DNA of 64,000 nucleotides from Cyclobacteriaceae bacterium (GTDB taxonomy: Bacteria; Bacteroidota; Bacteroidia; Cytophagales; Cyclobacteriaceae): assembly GCA_022842845.1 (NCBI GenBank), contig JALHOT010000002.1, forward strand, positions 62,001 through 126,000, written 5' to 3'. The notes under the pieces are model-generated. The model was not told the origin of the DNA. It did not search any database and saw only the letters and a program-made list of their open reading frames with translations. Of this stretch, positions 39,001-47,385 are shown piece by piece. The translations under genes and the position numbers were made by a program. The first letter of the stretch is position 1. Each line of letters begins with the position of its first letter.

Positions 39001-42000
39001 GATCAGACCAGGAGCTTGACATATCGAGGAAGCCATCTTTATCAAAGTCTGAAAGATTATAACCATTGTTGGCCACAAAGTAATTTGTTGCCACTTCTCC
39101 TTCTTTTTTGGTAAAGGTGTTGCTGCCTGCTGCAGAGGCAAAAGCGGCAGGATTTTGATTAAGGTTGCTAAGAAAAATATACCCCTGAGGAGCTGTAGGA
39201 AGACCGGAAACAGAATGGTTTGCGACAATATCAAGGGCTCCATCGTTGTTGAAATCTCCAAAGGTAGCAGCCGAACTGCTTCCCAGATTTACTTCCGCAA
39301 TGGCGCTGGATGAAAAATTGGTAAAGGTTCCATTTCCATTGTTTCTATACAGTGCTCGTGCTGGATTAGCTGCATTAAGAGCGAGTAATAAATCCAAATC
39401 CCCATCATTATCGATATCCCCCCACTCATGCGACAAAATAGTTGTAGTGCTGGCAAGGGAAGGGAAGCTCGGAGCTGTTGTTAGGGTAAAGGTATGGTTC
39501 GCGTTACCCTGATAAAATCGAATGTTATTCGTAGCGGCATCAAACAAGCCCGTTACAAACAAGTCGAGTATACCATCAGTATTTAAATCAATAATTGAAA
39601 AATCTATAGCCGCAGCATTAGTCTCATTTGTAAAGAAGTCAAAGGCTTTTTGAAACATATTATTGCCCATGTTTTGAAGCATGTACAACGTATACTCCGT
39701 GGTAGTACCAGTTGTCTTATTGCTTCCCAATATAACATCCAGCAAACCATCGCGGTTGTAATCCATGATTTGCACTTGACCATTGGGCGAGACCGCGTTT
39801 AACGGTGAGGTGTAAATACTGGTGAAGTTGCCTTGTCCATCTCCACTAAAAATTTCATTATAGAATTTGGATCCTCCATTAAAATCGCGCACCTGCGAAA
39901 CCATGTCAATGTTTCCATCGTTATTGAAATCACCAAACTTTGAATAAAAATATTGAACCTGTGAGGATTCCCCAAAAGGCTTCACCTCAAAAGTCCCATC
40001 CCCCTTATTCATAAGAAAGGAGGCAAGATTGGCAGCACTATTATTCGAGTAAAACAGATCATCGAAACCATCGTTGTTTACATCTACCCAGGCTGTGCTT
40101 GGTCGGGATGAGTAGGATGCTAGTGTAAGGGTCGCTATTGTCTCGAAAAGTGGTTTTGTGAAAACCAGCGAGGTTGTTACGCTATTTACTCCCTGTCCAG
40201 TTGTGTTTGACCCTCTTAACCGGTAAAAATAAGTTTGCCCTTCAACAAAAGTGGTGGTCTTATCTTCCAACAAAACTTTAGGAGCCAACTGCCTGCCCAC
40301 TTCCGTCCATGGGCCAGTGCTGACCGTTGCGCGTTCCACAATCATCTGCGATGCGTAGTTTGGATAACCCGTCCAACTAACCAAAATTGCATTACTAGCA
40401 GAGACCGCAACAAAGGGTTGAGTGGCTAGGTTGGGTATCGGATCCGTTGCATTCAGGGTTAACACAGATGTTTCGGAAAAGGGAGTCGCTGTTAAGGCAG
40501 ACTGATTTACTTTCCATTTTATGGTTATCGTATTGGTGTTAGCATCCCATGTGCCGTTGCCATCCATAACATAGTTTGTCCCACTAAAGTTAGTAAATAC
40601 TGATCCGCAGTTAACAGTTAAGGTACCGGAGGCTCCGGTTACAGGATAGGGACTTGGCCAGCTGGGTGAACTTCCAGTAATTGATGATGCGCTAAAAGTG
40701 TATTCATCAAAACGCGAACTTGTTAAGGTAACATTCGTACTTACACGAACCCCTAAACCACTTTCGTTTAAGGTAGTAAGACTCCAACTACGGCCAGAAG
40801 GGATAGGTGTAGGGCACACGGAAGGTGTGGTCACCATTAACTCATTTGAATAGGCAGAGGAGCCCGCACTATTTACTGCTTTTAGCCTAACATAATAAGT
40901 GGTTTCGGGCACTGTATTTAAGAAAAGGAGCAGCTTGCTGAAATTAGAAGTCAAAATACGTGCTACACTGTCATAACTTGTATTATTTCCTACGGACGTT
41001 TCAATAGTAAAATATTCTTCATTCAGACTGTTATCATCTGCCTCAAGCCTGATCTCTCTGAATGTGGAGCCTACAAGAGTCAGGTTGGTGGGGGCTTCCG
41101 GTAACACAATTTTCTCATCACTTTTGTAGAAGCCCTTGGCATCAAACATCAAAAACAAATAACCCTCATCATCTGTTAAGGCTGAGCGAGGATTAAAAGA
41201 ATCCGAGGACCCGAATCCAAGGTTGATGGACAGCCAGGTGCTTCCCGCATCGCGAGAGATGCGTCCTAATCCTGTGTTGGTGATAAATACGGGATATCCG
41301 CTTTGAGTCAGGAAAAAATTTGCGTTTACGATTCCAGGAACATTGGTGGTCGTCCAGGTAAGTCCTTCATTGGTAGAAACAGATAATTGATTTACTGTTC
41401 CATTTCGGCTGGCGATATAAAGCCTGTTTCCATACTTGGCAATAGATTCACTGCTGGCAGTATAAGTAACAGCAAGGGGAGGTGATGGAATCAAACTTGC
41501 TACCCAGGTTAAGACATTTACTTTATAGAAACGCACAGCGTTTGGAGAGACAGATTGGTCCGTCAGGGCAAAGTACAAATGACCATCCGCGTAAAAGTAA
41601 CTATTGCCTGTGTTCAAAAAGAACGATGTGGGTAAGCCGGTAATGGTGTGGCTTGTCCATGTAACCCCCCGGTCTATTGATTTGTAAACGGACGTGGGGG
41701 TAGCGTAAGCATAAATGATGTCAATATCGTTAGTTAAAAATGGAGTAGTGGCTGGTGGTGTTTCGGCTGTCCAGGTTTCCCCGTAGTTATTCGAGGAGAA
41801 GCTCCCAGCTGAGCTGCTCATCGCAAAGAAACGGCCATCGCTAAAGGGAATAATGCGTGTGTATTGAGTAAAAGATGTTGCATGCAACAAACTGTTCCGC
41901 GTCCAGGTTACTCCATCATCCACAGAACTAAAAACAGGATTCGATTGGGTGTAAAAATTCCCATTAACGGTGACCAGGCTTTGCGTTGTGTTGCTGATTG

Positions 42001-43033
42001 GTAGTGCCTGCAATCCATCTACTTTTAAACTCCAACTGGTGCCATTCGTGGAGCTATTAATCCCACTATTGTCTCCTGCATAAAATAGTGAAGTAGAGAA
42101 TACTTTGAAGGCAGCAATTGTATTCGGGTTAAGGGTGGTTAAAGTTCCCAGCGCAGTGGATGTCCAGGTAGCACCATTCCAAAAATGAAAATCGGTAGGG
42201 GTAATTAGATACACATTCGATCCTGAACCGCTGATCAATCCACTAGAAAGATTGGTATAGCCACCAAGAGGTGTTATTTCTACCCAGTTTGCGGCATTAT
42301 CCAAACTCCTAAAGACTCTGTTATCAAACACTCCATATAAAGTACCTACCAGCGAAATCAAGGATTGCTTTCTCGTGGCTGGATTGGGAGTGGCTGGCAA
42401 TCCAGTATTGGAAAGTGCAAAGGTGCCCAAGTTACCAGTTGAGCTTTTGTAAATGCCTTCACCATTCACACTTAAAAAAACATTGCCACTACTATTCACT
42501 GCCAAGGTTGTTATTCTTTCCCCAAGATTTGGTATACTAAATACCTCTGTCCAACTAGCACCGTTGTCTGTCGATCTGAAAACGGATTGCTTCAGTAATT
42601 GAAAATTGTAGCTCATCAAGGCATACATGGGTGAGGTGGCGGATGTACCTGTTCGCTTAATCTGTCTGATGGTCCAATTTTGATTTGATCCAAAAACCAA
42701 CGAAGAGGAATTTCTCCTCGTCCAGGTAAGACCATTATCGCTGGAAGAAAAAGTGAACCAAGAAGAATTTACATAGATATTGTTCGCTCCATCAATCTCA
42801 ATATCAACGAGAGCATTATCTGACAATACATTTAACTTGGTCCAACTTGTCCCATTATCAACAGACTTCCAGAGGCCCTGCCCGCTTGCCACCACGTAAA
42901 GATCTCCGGTAGATGTTGTTTCAATATCTAGGACATTGCCACCATTTGGTGCGCCTTTAAATTGCATGGGAACGTCTTGCGAGAAAACAACAAGTTGAAG
43001 AGAGAGAAAAAAGAGCGTTACTAAAATCTTCAT
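36044..43033 (-). CDS. giant secreted multidomain protein: Asp-box repeats, FN3-like, FG-GAP/VCBS, ASPIC/UnbV-like, Big_5-like x3, T9SS type A sorting domain
   Basis: 2329 aa; repeated S-x-D-x-G-x-x-W, D-x-N-x-D-G motifs, C-terminal SNAYPNPTTGETKIRFSLP. Confidence 0.92.
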   Translation of the reverse strand: MKILVTLFFLSLQLVVFSQDVPMQFKGAPNGGNVLDIETTSTGDLYVVASGQGLWKSVDNGTSWTKLNVLSDNALVDIEIDGANNIYVNSSWFTFSSSDNGLTWTRRNSSSLVFGSNQNWTIRQIKRTGTSATSPMYALMSYNFQLLKQSVFRSTDNGASWTEVFSIPNLGERITTLAVNSSGNVFLSVNGEGIYKSSTGNLGTFALSNTGLPATPNPATRKQSLISLVGTLYGVFDNRVFRSLDNAANWVEITPLGGYTNLSSGLISGSGSNVYLITPTDFHFWNGATWTSTALGTLTTLNPNTIAAFKVFSTSLFYAGDNSGINSSTNGTSWSLKVDGLQALPISNTTQSLVTVNGNFYTQSNPVFSSVDDGVTWTRNSLLHATSFTQYTRIIPFSDGRFFAMSSSAGSFSSNNYGETWTAETPPATTPFLTNDIDIIYAYATPTSVYKSIDRGVTWTSHTITGLPTSFFLNTGNSYFYADGHLYFALTDQSVSPNAVRFYKVNVLTWVASLIPSPPLAVTYTASSESIAKYGNRLYIASRNGTVNQLSVSTNEGLTWTTTNVPGIVNANFFLTQSGYPVFITNTGLGRISRDAGSTWLSINLGFGSSDSFNPRSALTDDEGYLFLMFDAKGFYKSDEKIVLPEAPTNLTLVGSTFREIRLEADDNSLNEEYFTIETSVGNNTSYDSVARILTSNFSKLLLFLNTVPETTYYVRLKAVNSAGSSAYSNELMVTTPSVCPTPIPSGRSWSLTTLNESGLGVRVSTNVTLTSSRFDEYTFSASSITGSSPSWPSPYPVTGASGTLTVNCGSVFTNFSGTNYVMDGNGTWDANTNTITIKWKVNQSALTATPFSETSVLTLNATDPIPNLATQPFVAVSASNAILVSWTGYPNYASQMIVERATVSTGPWTEVGRQLAPKVLLEDKTTTFVEGQTYFYRLRGSNTTGQGVNSVTTSLVFTKPLFETIATLTLASYSSRPSTAWVDVNNDGFDDLFYSNNSAANLASFLMNKGDGTFEVKPFGESSQVQYFYSKFGDFNNDGNIDMVSQVRDFNGGSKFYNEIFSGDGQGNFTSIYTSPLNAVSPNGQVQIMDYNRDGLLDVILGSNKTTGTTTEYTLYMLQNMGNNMFQKAFDFFTNETNAAAIDFSIIDLNTDGILDLFVTGLFDAATNNIRFYQGNANHTFTLTTAPSFPSLASTTTILSHEWGDIDNDGDLDLLLALNAANPARALYRNNGNGTFTNFSSSAIAEVNLGSSSAATFGDFNNDGALDIVANHSVSGLPTAPQGYIFLSNLNQNPAAFASAAGSNTFTKKEGEVATNYFVANNGYNLSDFDKDGFLDMSSSWSDPDGRIFKNNKLGTGNWVGVKLVGVQSNRSAIGSRIRVTAGSSTRQRLVSAIAGGVFIGQHSLVQHVGLGSYTGALVVEVTWPTGKKQVVSVSAVNQFITITEDTEGPILSNLLPAPAATNVSSSTQLQLTLSEENVAVAGKRIVLTKKATPIVEVFSQQVTAGVKTGNTYAFTLPSKLEQGVEYQVSIEEGAFKDVFQNPSLGILTGVWSFTVGQGPQLTALSPLNNAVSVNTNTKLDLTFNGPVTGVAGKFLNVFRQSDQVNAVTSIEASTAVITANTASFILPTKLSLNTQYTVSLDAAAFKDVVQNESSAIMAGTAWLFTTSPGPQVSSYQPTFNATNIANNQSLSLTFNGNVTAVSGKFIRVDNGATNILTIDASTASITNNVVTIAAPAGNWPFLSTLSVKIDQGAFIDNAGNDFAGIAGTAWSFTIVEAPDVTAPSITYNPALISVLDKGFSTTDVKVTATDAKGVVRVVMYHRKLTELTAPKTIALTVPPSSGNDWTFQVTNTMTDDMGFEYYFEAFDLAGNKTRNPLAENSFHKSSIRFTTSNAPKLTLSGEGNLNSWRIISVPYQLENGNFQIADVLQTFGAAGADTWRLIRYDKSGATERWLEFPAFSAFERGKGYFINSLGLKEAVFNNAVAPNFDRNNLEKINLVAGWNQIGNPYTVAINWEDVRAFNGAASNVGGLKLFTNGQYTNGTTLQPGQGGFVLVGTATTVDIPFLGQTQAGARTEQTEFGTDLSANSWLLPITIEHDYISNDMAGIGMHSEASIDKDQFDDFHAPRFLGYSEINFEHQAYTQMGFARDIVPTAESFVWSFAVNSNLEGMASIKWDNTAFGNNDKQLVLVDEANLTVIDMRSINHYTFEPSESKKFKIYFGKQVMEQIGLETFSVSNAYPNPTTGETKIRFSLPQNGGENQLVDIEAKDVMGKHLSTISQNRLQSGFHEVSINAANLQAVDGMLLIAITVSNDLGKSQKQIKVIVKK
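36047..36325 (-). other. T9SS type A C-terminal sorting domain of the giant protein
   Basis: SVSNAYPNPTTGETKIRFSLPQNGG...KDVMGKHL...QKQIKVIVKK. Confidence 0.88.
37690..38690 (-). repeat. Three tandem Big_5 / SbsA-like Ig repeats within the giant CDS (approximate bounds)
   Basis: Repeated LSLTFNGxVTxVxGKFIxV...AFKDxxQNxxxGIxxGxAWxFT in three consecutive copies. Confidence 0.8.
39005..40090 (-). repeat. Seven FG-GAP/VCBS-like repeats within the giant CDS (approximate bounds)
   Basis: DVNNDGFDDLFY, DFNNDGNIDMV, DYNRDGLLDVIL, DLNTDGILDLFV, DIDNDGDLDLLL, DFNNDGALDIV, DFDKDGFLDM. Confidence 0.85.
41225..42870 (-). repeat. Asp-box (BNR/sortilin-like) propeller repeats within the giant CDS (approximate bounds)
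   Basis: SVDNGTSWT, SSDNGLTWT, STDNGASWT, SVDDGVTWT, SIDRGVTWT, STNEGLTWT, SRDAGSTWL. Confidence 0.85.
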
Positions 43034-43057
43034 AGATGCACTGTTAAACCAAAGTCA

Positions 43058-43291
43058 TTAATTAGCAGAAGGGAAAGGAGGGTTTTTAATTCCAGACGTT
43101 GTGTTAGCGTCACCACCTTCACTGATAATGATGCCCTGTCCTCTTACTAAGGCAACCAAACGAGAATTCGAGGTCTCCAAGTCTTCAAAACCTCCACCAT
43201 AGGGGCCTTTAAGAGCCGTATAGTTGGTTTGAGGGTACACCAGTGTTTGAACCACTAGTATTATAAATGCGCTTAACAATAGTTTTTTCAT
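43058..43291 (-). CDS. short secreted protein resembling the N-terminus of the giant protein (truncated paralogue)
   Basis: LKGPYGGGFEDLETSNSRLVALVRGQGI aligns with FKGAPNGGNVLDIETTSTGDLYVVASGQGL; start refined to MKKLLLSAFIILVVQTLVYPQ. Confidence 0.65.
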   Translation of the reverse strand: MKKLLLSAFIILVVQTLVYPQTNYTALKGPYGGGFEDLETSNSRLVALVRGQGIIISEGGDANTTSGIKNPPFPSAN

Positions 43292-43330
43292 ACTCAACAA
43301 AACACTTAAATCGATGCTTTTAATCTTCAA

Positions 43331-44065
43331 TTAATTGGTAGGAAAGGCAGGAAGCGGAATTTTATCACCACCATCAGTAGTGCCACCACCCCCTGCGCTG
43401 CCGGCAACTACAGCTGCTGCCCCGCCCAAGGCCAATACAGGCACTAACTTTAACAACAAGGGTACTTTGGGAGCGACCATAAATGGTTTTGAAACCACAA
43501 CATCTTGCGTGTTTCGTGTATCGGTTATACGAATTACATAATCCTTGCCCTTACTTTGTTTTTTAGGAATATACAAGGTGTAACTTCCATTATTGGGCTG
43601 ATTCAGTTGGGCATTGATCTGCTGACCACCATTTAAAAACTCTATGTTCACAGGATTGCTATTTCCCGGCTTCCAAAGGATCGTATGGTTTTTACCACGC
43701 TTCATTTTTGTGGCAGTTGTAATGTTGGTGAACTTAGCTACTGTTACAAACTGTTTTCCTCTCACTTCAAGCGATAGCCTGCCTTTGTATGGCCCAAGCT
43801 CCTCCCGTACGCTCCATTCGATTTTCCGATCGCTGCCGGGCTTTACCTCATTGCCAACATCACCCTTAACTTTTGTCAAAGCCGTGGCAAAATTGCTTTG
43901 TGAACTGTAAAGACCAATTTGATATTCATTGTTAGGATTACTGTCTTCAAGATCATAATGAACTATGATCTTCTCTCCTGCTAACTCTACACGTTTTATA
44001 GCTACCTTTTGGGCGAACAAAGATGTAGACAGCAGGACCAGCGCAGCGATAAGCGATGCTTTCAT
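43331..44065 (-). CDS. secreted protein with Kre9/KNH-like domain and C-terminal hydrophobic/Gly-rich tail
   Basis: ITTATKMKRGKNHTILWKPGNSNPVNIEFLNGG...NNGSYTLYIPKKQSKGKDYVIRITDT; VPLLLKLVPVLALGGAAAVVAGSAGGGG. Confidence 0.7.
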   Translation of the reverse strand: MKASLIAALVLLSTSLFAQKVAIKRVELAGEKIIVHYDLEDSNPNNEYQIGLYSSQSNFATALTKVKGDVGNEVKPGSDRKIEWSVREELGPYKGRLSLEVRGKQFVTVAKFTNITTATKMKRGKNHTILWKPGNSNPVNIEFLNGGQQINAQLNQPNNGSYTLYIPKKQSKGKDYVIRITDTRNTQDVVVSKPFMVAPKVPLLLKLVPVLALGGAAAVVAGSAGGGGTTDGGDKIPLPAFPTN

Positions 44066-44103
44066 AGTAGGGCTAGGTTATAATAACAAACATTGAAGTT
44101 ACT

Positions 44104-44134
44104 AAAAAAAACACTAGATACCCTACAAAGGGTA
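44104..44134 (-). terminator. weak terminator candidate between 44177 and 44065 genes
   Basis: Minus strand TACCCT-TTGT-AGGGTA, 7 nt later an 8-T run; stem only 6 bp. Confidence 0.4.
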
Positions 44135-44176
44135 CATGCAACTTACACCAAATAAAATTTTGTTTTGCTCCTTTGT

Positions 44177-44569
44177 TTAACTTCTGTTTTCCTTCGTGTA
44201 CAGGCTATAATCCAGGAAATACTTTGAGTAGATAGGATAACGCTTGGTTTGATTCAACTCAGGCTTTTTCCCTTCACGCTGTACGATGGTAAAGTAATAT
44301 TCAAAACCTTTACTGATCTTCACTGTCTTCACCACCTCTTGCCAGGTGTAACCATGAAGATTGAGTATTTTTACCTTGAGGTGAAAGGTGCCTTGTGTAC
44401 TTTTTATCCTAATGAAATGGGTAGGCTTCTTATTGTAAAGTTTGCCATTGATATACACCTGCACCAATTGCGACTTGTCTGAAGTCTGTATCGCAAAACC
44501 AGAAGTATAGGCAAAGGCCGCATGGATTGTTACCAGAAAAAATACGACTGCTGATACAAATTTTTTCAT
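44177..44569 (-). CDS. secreted hypothetical protein
   Basis: Signal peptide MKKFVSAVVFFLVTIHAAFA; 130 aa; small beta-rich sequence. Confidence 0.65.
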   Translation of the reverse strand: MKKFVSAVVFFLVTIHAAFAYTSGFAIQTSDKSQLVQVYINGKLYNKKPTHFIRIKSTQGTFHLKVKILNLHGYTWQEVVKTVKISKGFEYYFTIVQREGKKPELNQTKRYPIYSKYFLDYSLYTKENRS

Positions 44570-44612
44570 AGCCCTGCTTTACTTCATTGCAGCAAGGCAT
44601 GTGCCAGAAAGC

Positions 44613-45584
44613 CTATTTAATATTGAGTTCTTTGCGGAGATTATCTAATAAATTTTTAAGGGCTGTTTCCCATTGCGTTGCCGCATCCCACTGTTTGCCC
44701 AAATAAAGGTTGTTGAACTCAAGGCGCTTAAAGTAAAACTTATACACTTCCCTTGATGATAAGCTAGGCTCATTGAGAACACTAGGTTTAACCCCTGTCG
44801 CATAGCCGAGCATAGACATGGCCTCTTTTTCTGGCAGATGCACGCATTGTAATACATACCAAAATCCCTGCTGTCTTAATTCCGCATCACTCAAACTATC
44901 ACCAACAAAAGCCAAGGAGAAAGGGTAATCACTCAATGCAAGTTTCAGGGCTGCATTGCCATTCTCATTGTCAGATAATCTTACAGCAAGCTTGTCGATG
45001 CGCAAATCGCTGCTCATGGATTCTATTCTGCTGCCCTGCACGAGACGCAGTGTCAGGTCGGTTTCAGGCTGATCATTGATTAATAAATTTTGTTTGGCAT
45101 AATTATTCAGCAAATCTCTGTTGAGCTGAACGAGTAAATCTCCCAGGCCAGGTTTTACCAATTGATAAGCACGCTGTCGGTTAGAAGTAAAAGAAGGTTT
45201 TTGATTAAAATGAGTAATCGTACAGCGGTACCCTTCTTGGTGCTTATCGAGAAAAACCAGGTTGCTGATTTCTCGCTTCTGAATGGCGTCAAAAATTACC
45301 TTTCTTACATCATGGCCAGCGAGTATTTTCTGTAGTTCAATAGCCAACACAGCATCAATGCCTGTAGCAGAAAAGGAGGCCTGTATTCTTTCAAGCTCTT
45401 GTAACGATAAACTCACATCATAAAACAAAATGGTGCGCCCATTTAAAATGCGTGCTGGTAATTGATCGCTGATGACAAAACGTTGAAAAAAAGTTTCGCT
45501 TGTGTACGGAAGTGTTTGGGCACTTGCCGACTGACTGACATAACAATAAAGCAAACAAGCAATAAGGAAATAAGTACGCATCAT
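44613..45584 (-). CDS. secreted hypothetical protein
   Basis: Signal peptide MMRTYFLIACLLYCYVSQSASAQ; 323 aa; no family recognised. Confidence 0.65.
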   Translation of the reverse strand: MMRTYFLIACLLYCYVSQSASAQTLPYTSETFFQRFVISDQLPARILNGRTILFYDVSLSLQELERIQASFSATGIDAVLAIELQKILAGHDVRKVIFDAIQKREISNLVFLDKHQEGYRCTITHFNQKPSFTSNRQRAYQLVKPGLGDLLVQLNRDLLNNYAKQNLLINDQPETDLTLRLVQGSRIESMSSDLRIDKLAVRLSDNENGNAALKLALSDYPFSLAFVGDSLSDAELRQQGFWYVLQCVHLPEKEAMSMLGYATGVKPSVLNEPSLSSREVYKFYFKRLEFNNLYLGKQWDAATQWETALKNLLDNLRKELNIK

Positions 45585-45628
45585 GATTGGTTACTGCAAA
45601 GAACGAAAAAATAGTGCTGAGATTGCAA

Positions 45629-45952
45629 CTAGTCGGGCACTTCTATCCACAAGCCCTCTTCATTTAACCGAAGTGCGTAAGTGCGCAGATCTGCAGAACG
45701 TTCCTGAACTTCGCGGCCGGTGCGCAAATCGAAACAGTAATTGTGCCAAGGGCAAACAATCTCATCTTTAAAATTAACGATCCCCTTACTCAATGATTCT
45801 TTATTGTGCGTACACGCATCATTCACCGCAAAAAAATGCTTGCCCTTGCGCACCAAAGTAATACTGTCATTGCCTATGCGCAACAATTGAGGCTTGCCTT
45901 CCTGGAGTCTGGCAAAAGCCTGTTCCGGCTGTGTAAAGATTTTTACCCACAT
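45629..45952 (-). CDS. Rieske-type [2Fe-2S] ferredoxin
   Basis: CTHNKESLSKG (CxH) and CPWHNYCFDLRTGRE (CxxH). Confidence 0.92.
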   Translation of the reverse strand: MWVKIFTQPEQAFARLQEGKPQLLRIGNDSITLVRKGKHFFAVNDACTHNKESLSKGIVNFKDEIVCPWHNYCFDLRTGREVQERSADLRTYALRLNEEGLWIEVPD

Positions 45953-45964
45953 GCGTAATTGGCT

Positions 45965-45994
45965 TTGCTTGCAGTGTGCATTTTTTTACCTTCG
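45965..45994 (+). promoter_or_regulatory. Bacteroidetes-type promoter for the M20 gene at 46017
   Basis: TTG (45965-45967), 19-nt spacer, TACCTTCG (45987-45994; one mismatch to TAnnTTTG). Confidence 0.5.
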
Positions 45995-46016
45995 AATTTA
46001 CCCATAACCAAACCGT

Positions 46017-47321
46017 ATGAAAAAAGTATTGTCAAGTTTGCTGCTGCTTACAGCTTCGCTGGCCCTTAGCGCCCAGGTAAGCCCCAAATTGCAAACAAAA
46101 GTAATGCAGCAGGCTGCAGACATAGAAAAGAAAATGATTGAATGGAGACGCAACATCCATCAATTTCCAGAATTGTCGAACCGGGAGTTTAAAACGGGCG
46201 AAAAAATTGCCGCCCACCTTAAATCATTGGGTATTGAAGTACAAAGTGGTGTTGCCCATACAGGTGTGGTGGGAATATTGAAAGGAGGCAAACCAGGCCC
46301 GGTTATAGCTTTGCGTGCCGATATGGATGCGCTTCCTGTAACCGAACGCAACAGTTTACCTTTTGCTTCTAAAGAGCGCACTACTTTTAACGGACAGGAA
46401 ACCGGGGTGATGCACGCGTGTGGTCACGATACGCATGTGGCTATGTTGATGGCCACCGCAGAAATATTGGCCCAAAACAAAGCAGAGCTTAAAGGCACGG
46501 TTAAGTTTGTATTTCAGCCTGCGGAAGAAGGAGCTCCTGCCGGTGAAGAGGGGGGTGCTAGCCTAATGGTAAAACAAGGTGTACTAGAAAACCCAAAAGT
46601 AGATGTGATTTTCGGAGCTCATATCCAATCCATCTCTCCGCTGGGCCGCATCACCTACAAACCTGCTGGCCTCATGGCAGCATCCGATTGGTTCAAAATA
46701 AAAGTATATGGTAAGCAAGCCCACGGATCTGCCCCATGGGGTGGCATTGATCCAATTGTGGTCTCCGCTCAAATCATCAACAGCCTGCAGACAATTGTAA
46801 GCCGCTCCGTTAACCTTACGCAAGAGCCTGCCGTTGTTACCGTGGGTCGCATCAATGCAGGTATTCGCGAAAATATTATTCCTGAATATGCTGAAATGGC
46901 AGGCACTATCCGCACACTTGATACCAAAATGCAAGATGAGATCCATGAAAAAATGAGGCGCATTGTTACCAATGTAGCTGAAAGCATGGGAGCAACAGCA
47001 GAAATTGAGATTCAAAAAATGACTCCGGTAACCTATAACGATCCGACCCTTACTGAAAAAGTTGTGGCCAGTTTACAAAAGGCCGCAGGCGAAAGCAATG
47101 TGGTGCGTATACCATCTGTTACGGGCGCAGAAGACTTCGCTTTCTATCAACAAAAGGTACCGGGCTTCTTTTTCTTTGTAGGGGCCTGCCCTCCTGACAA
47201 AGACCCTTTGAAGGATGCTGTTGGCCATCATACGCCTGACTTTATGATTGACGAAAGAGGTATGCTAGTGGGGCTTAAGGCTATGCTAAACCTTACACTC
47301 GATTATATGTACGCAAAATAA
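46017..47321 (+). CDS. secreted M20 family amidohydrolase
   Basis: Signal peptide MKKVLSSLLLLTASLALSAQ; WRRNIHQFPELSNREF, GVMHACGHDTHVAMLMA. Confidence 0.92.
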   Translation: MKKVLSSLLLLTASLALSAQVSPKLQTKVMQQAADIEKKMIEWRRNIHQFPELSNREFKTGEKIAAHLKSLGIEVQSGVAHTGVVGILKGGKPGPVIALRADMDALPVTERNSLPFASKERTTFNGQETGVMHACGHDTHVAMLMATAEILAQNKAELKGTVKFVFQPAEEGAPAGEEGGASLMVKQGVLENPKVDVIFGAHIQSISPLGRITYKPAGLMAASDWFKIKVYGKQAHGSAPWGGIDPIVVSAQIINSLQTIVSRSVNLTQEPAVVTVGRINAGIRENIIPEYAEMAGTIRTLDTKMQDEIHEKMRRIVTNVAESMGATAEIEIQKMTPVTYNDPTLTEKVVASLQKAAGESNVVRIPSVTGAEDFAFYQQKVPGFFFFVGACPPDKDPLKDAVGHHTPDFMIDERGMLVGLKAMLNLTLDYMYAK

Positions 47322-47385
47322 GTGAGTGTGAACTTTACAGACAGTGTTTTGTTTATACTAACATCAAATCATTAACCCATTTAAC

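Noticed and set aside
38408-39512. Cluster of plus-strand ORFs opposite the giant gene
   Set aside because: Low-information translations antisense to clear FG-GAP/Big_5 repeats
37690-42870. CRISPR-like or tandem DNA repeats suggested by the many repeated motifs
   Set aside because: Repetition is at protein level (Asp-box, FG-GAP, Big_5) with divergent DNA; no regular direct repeats with spacers
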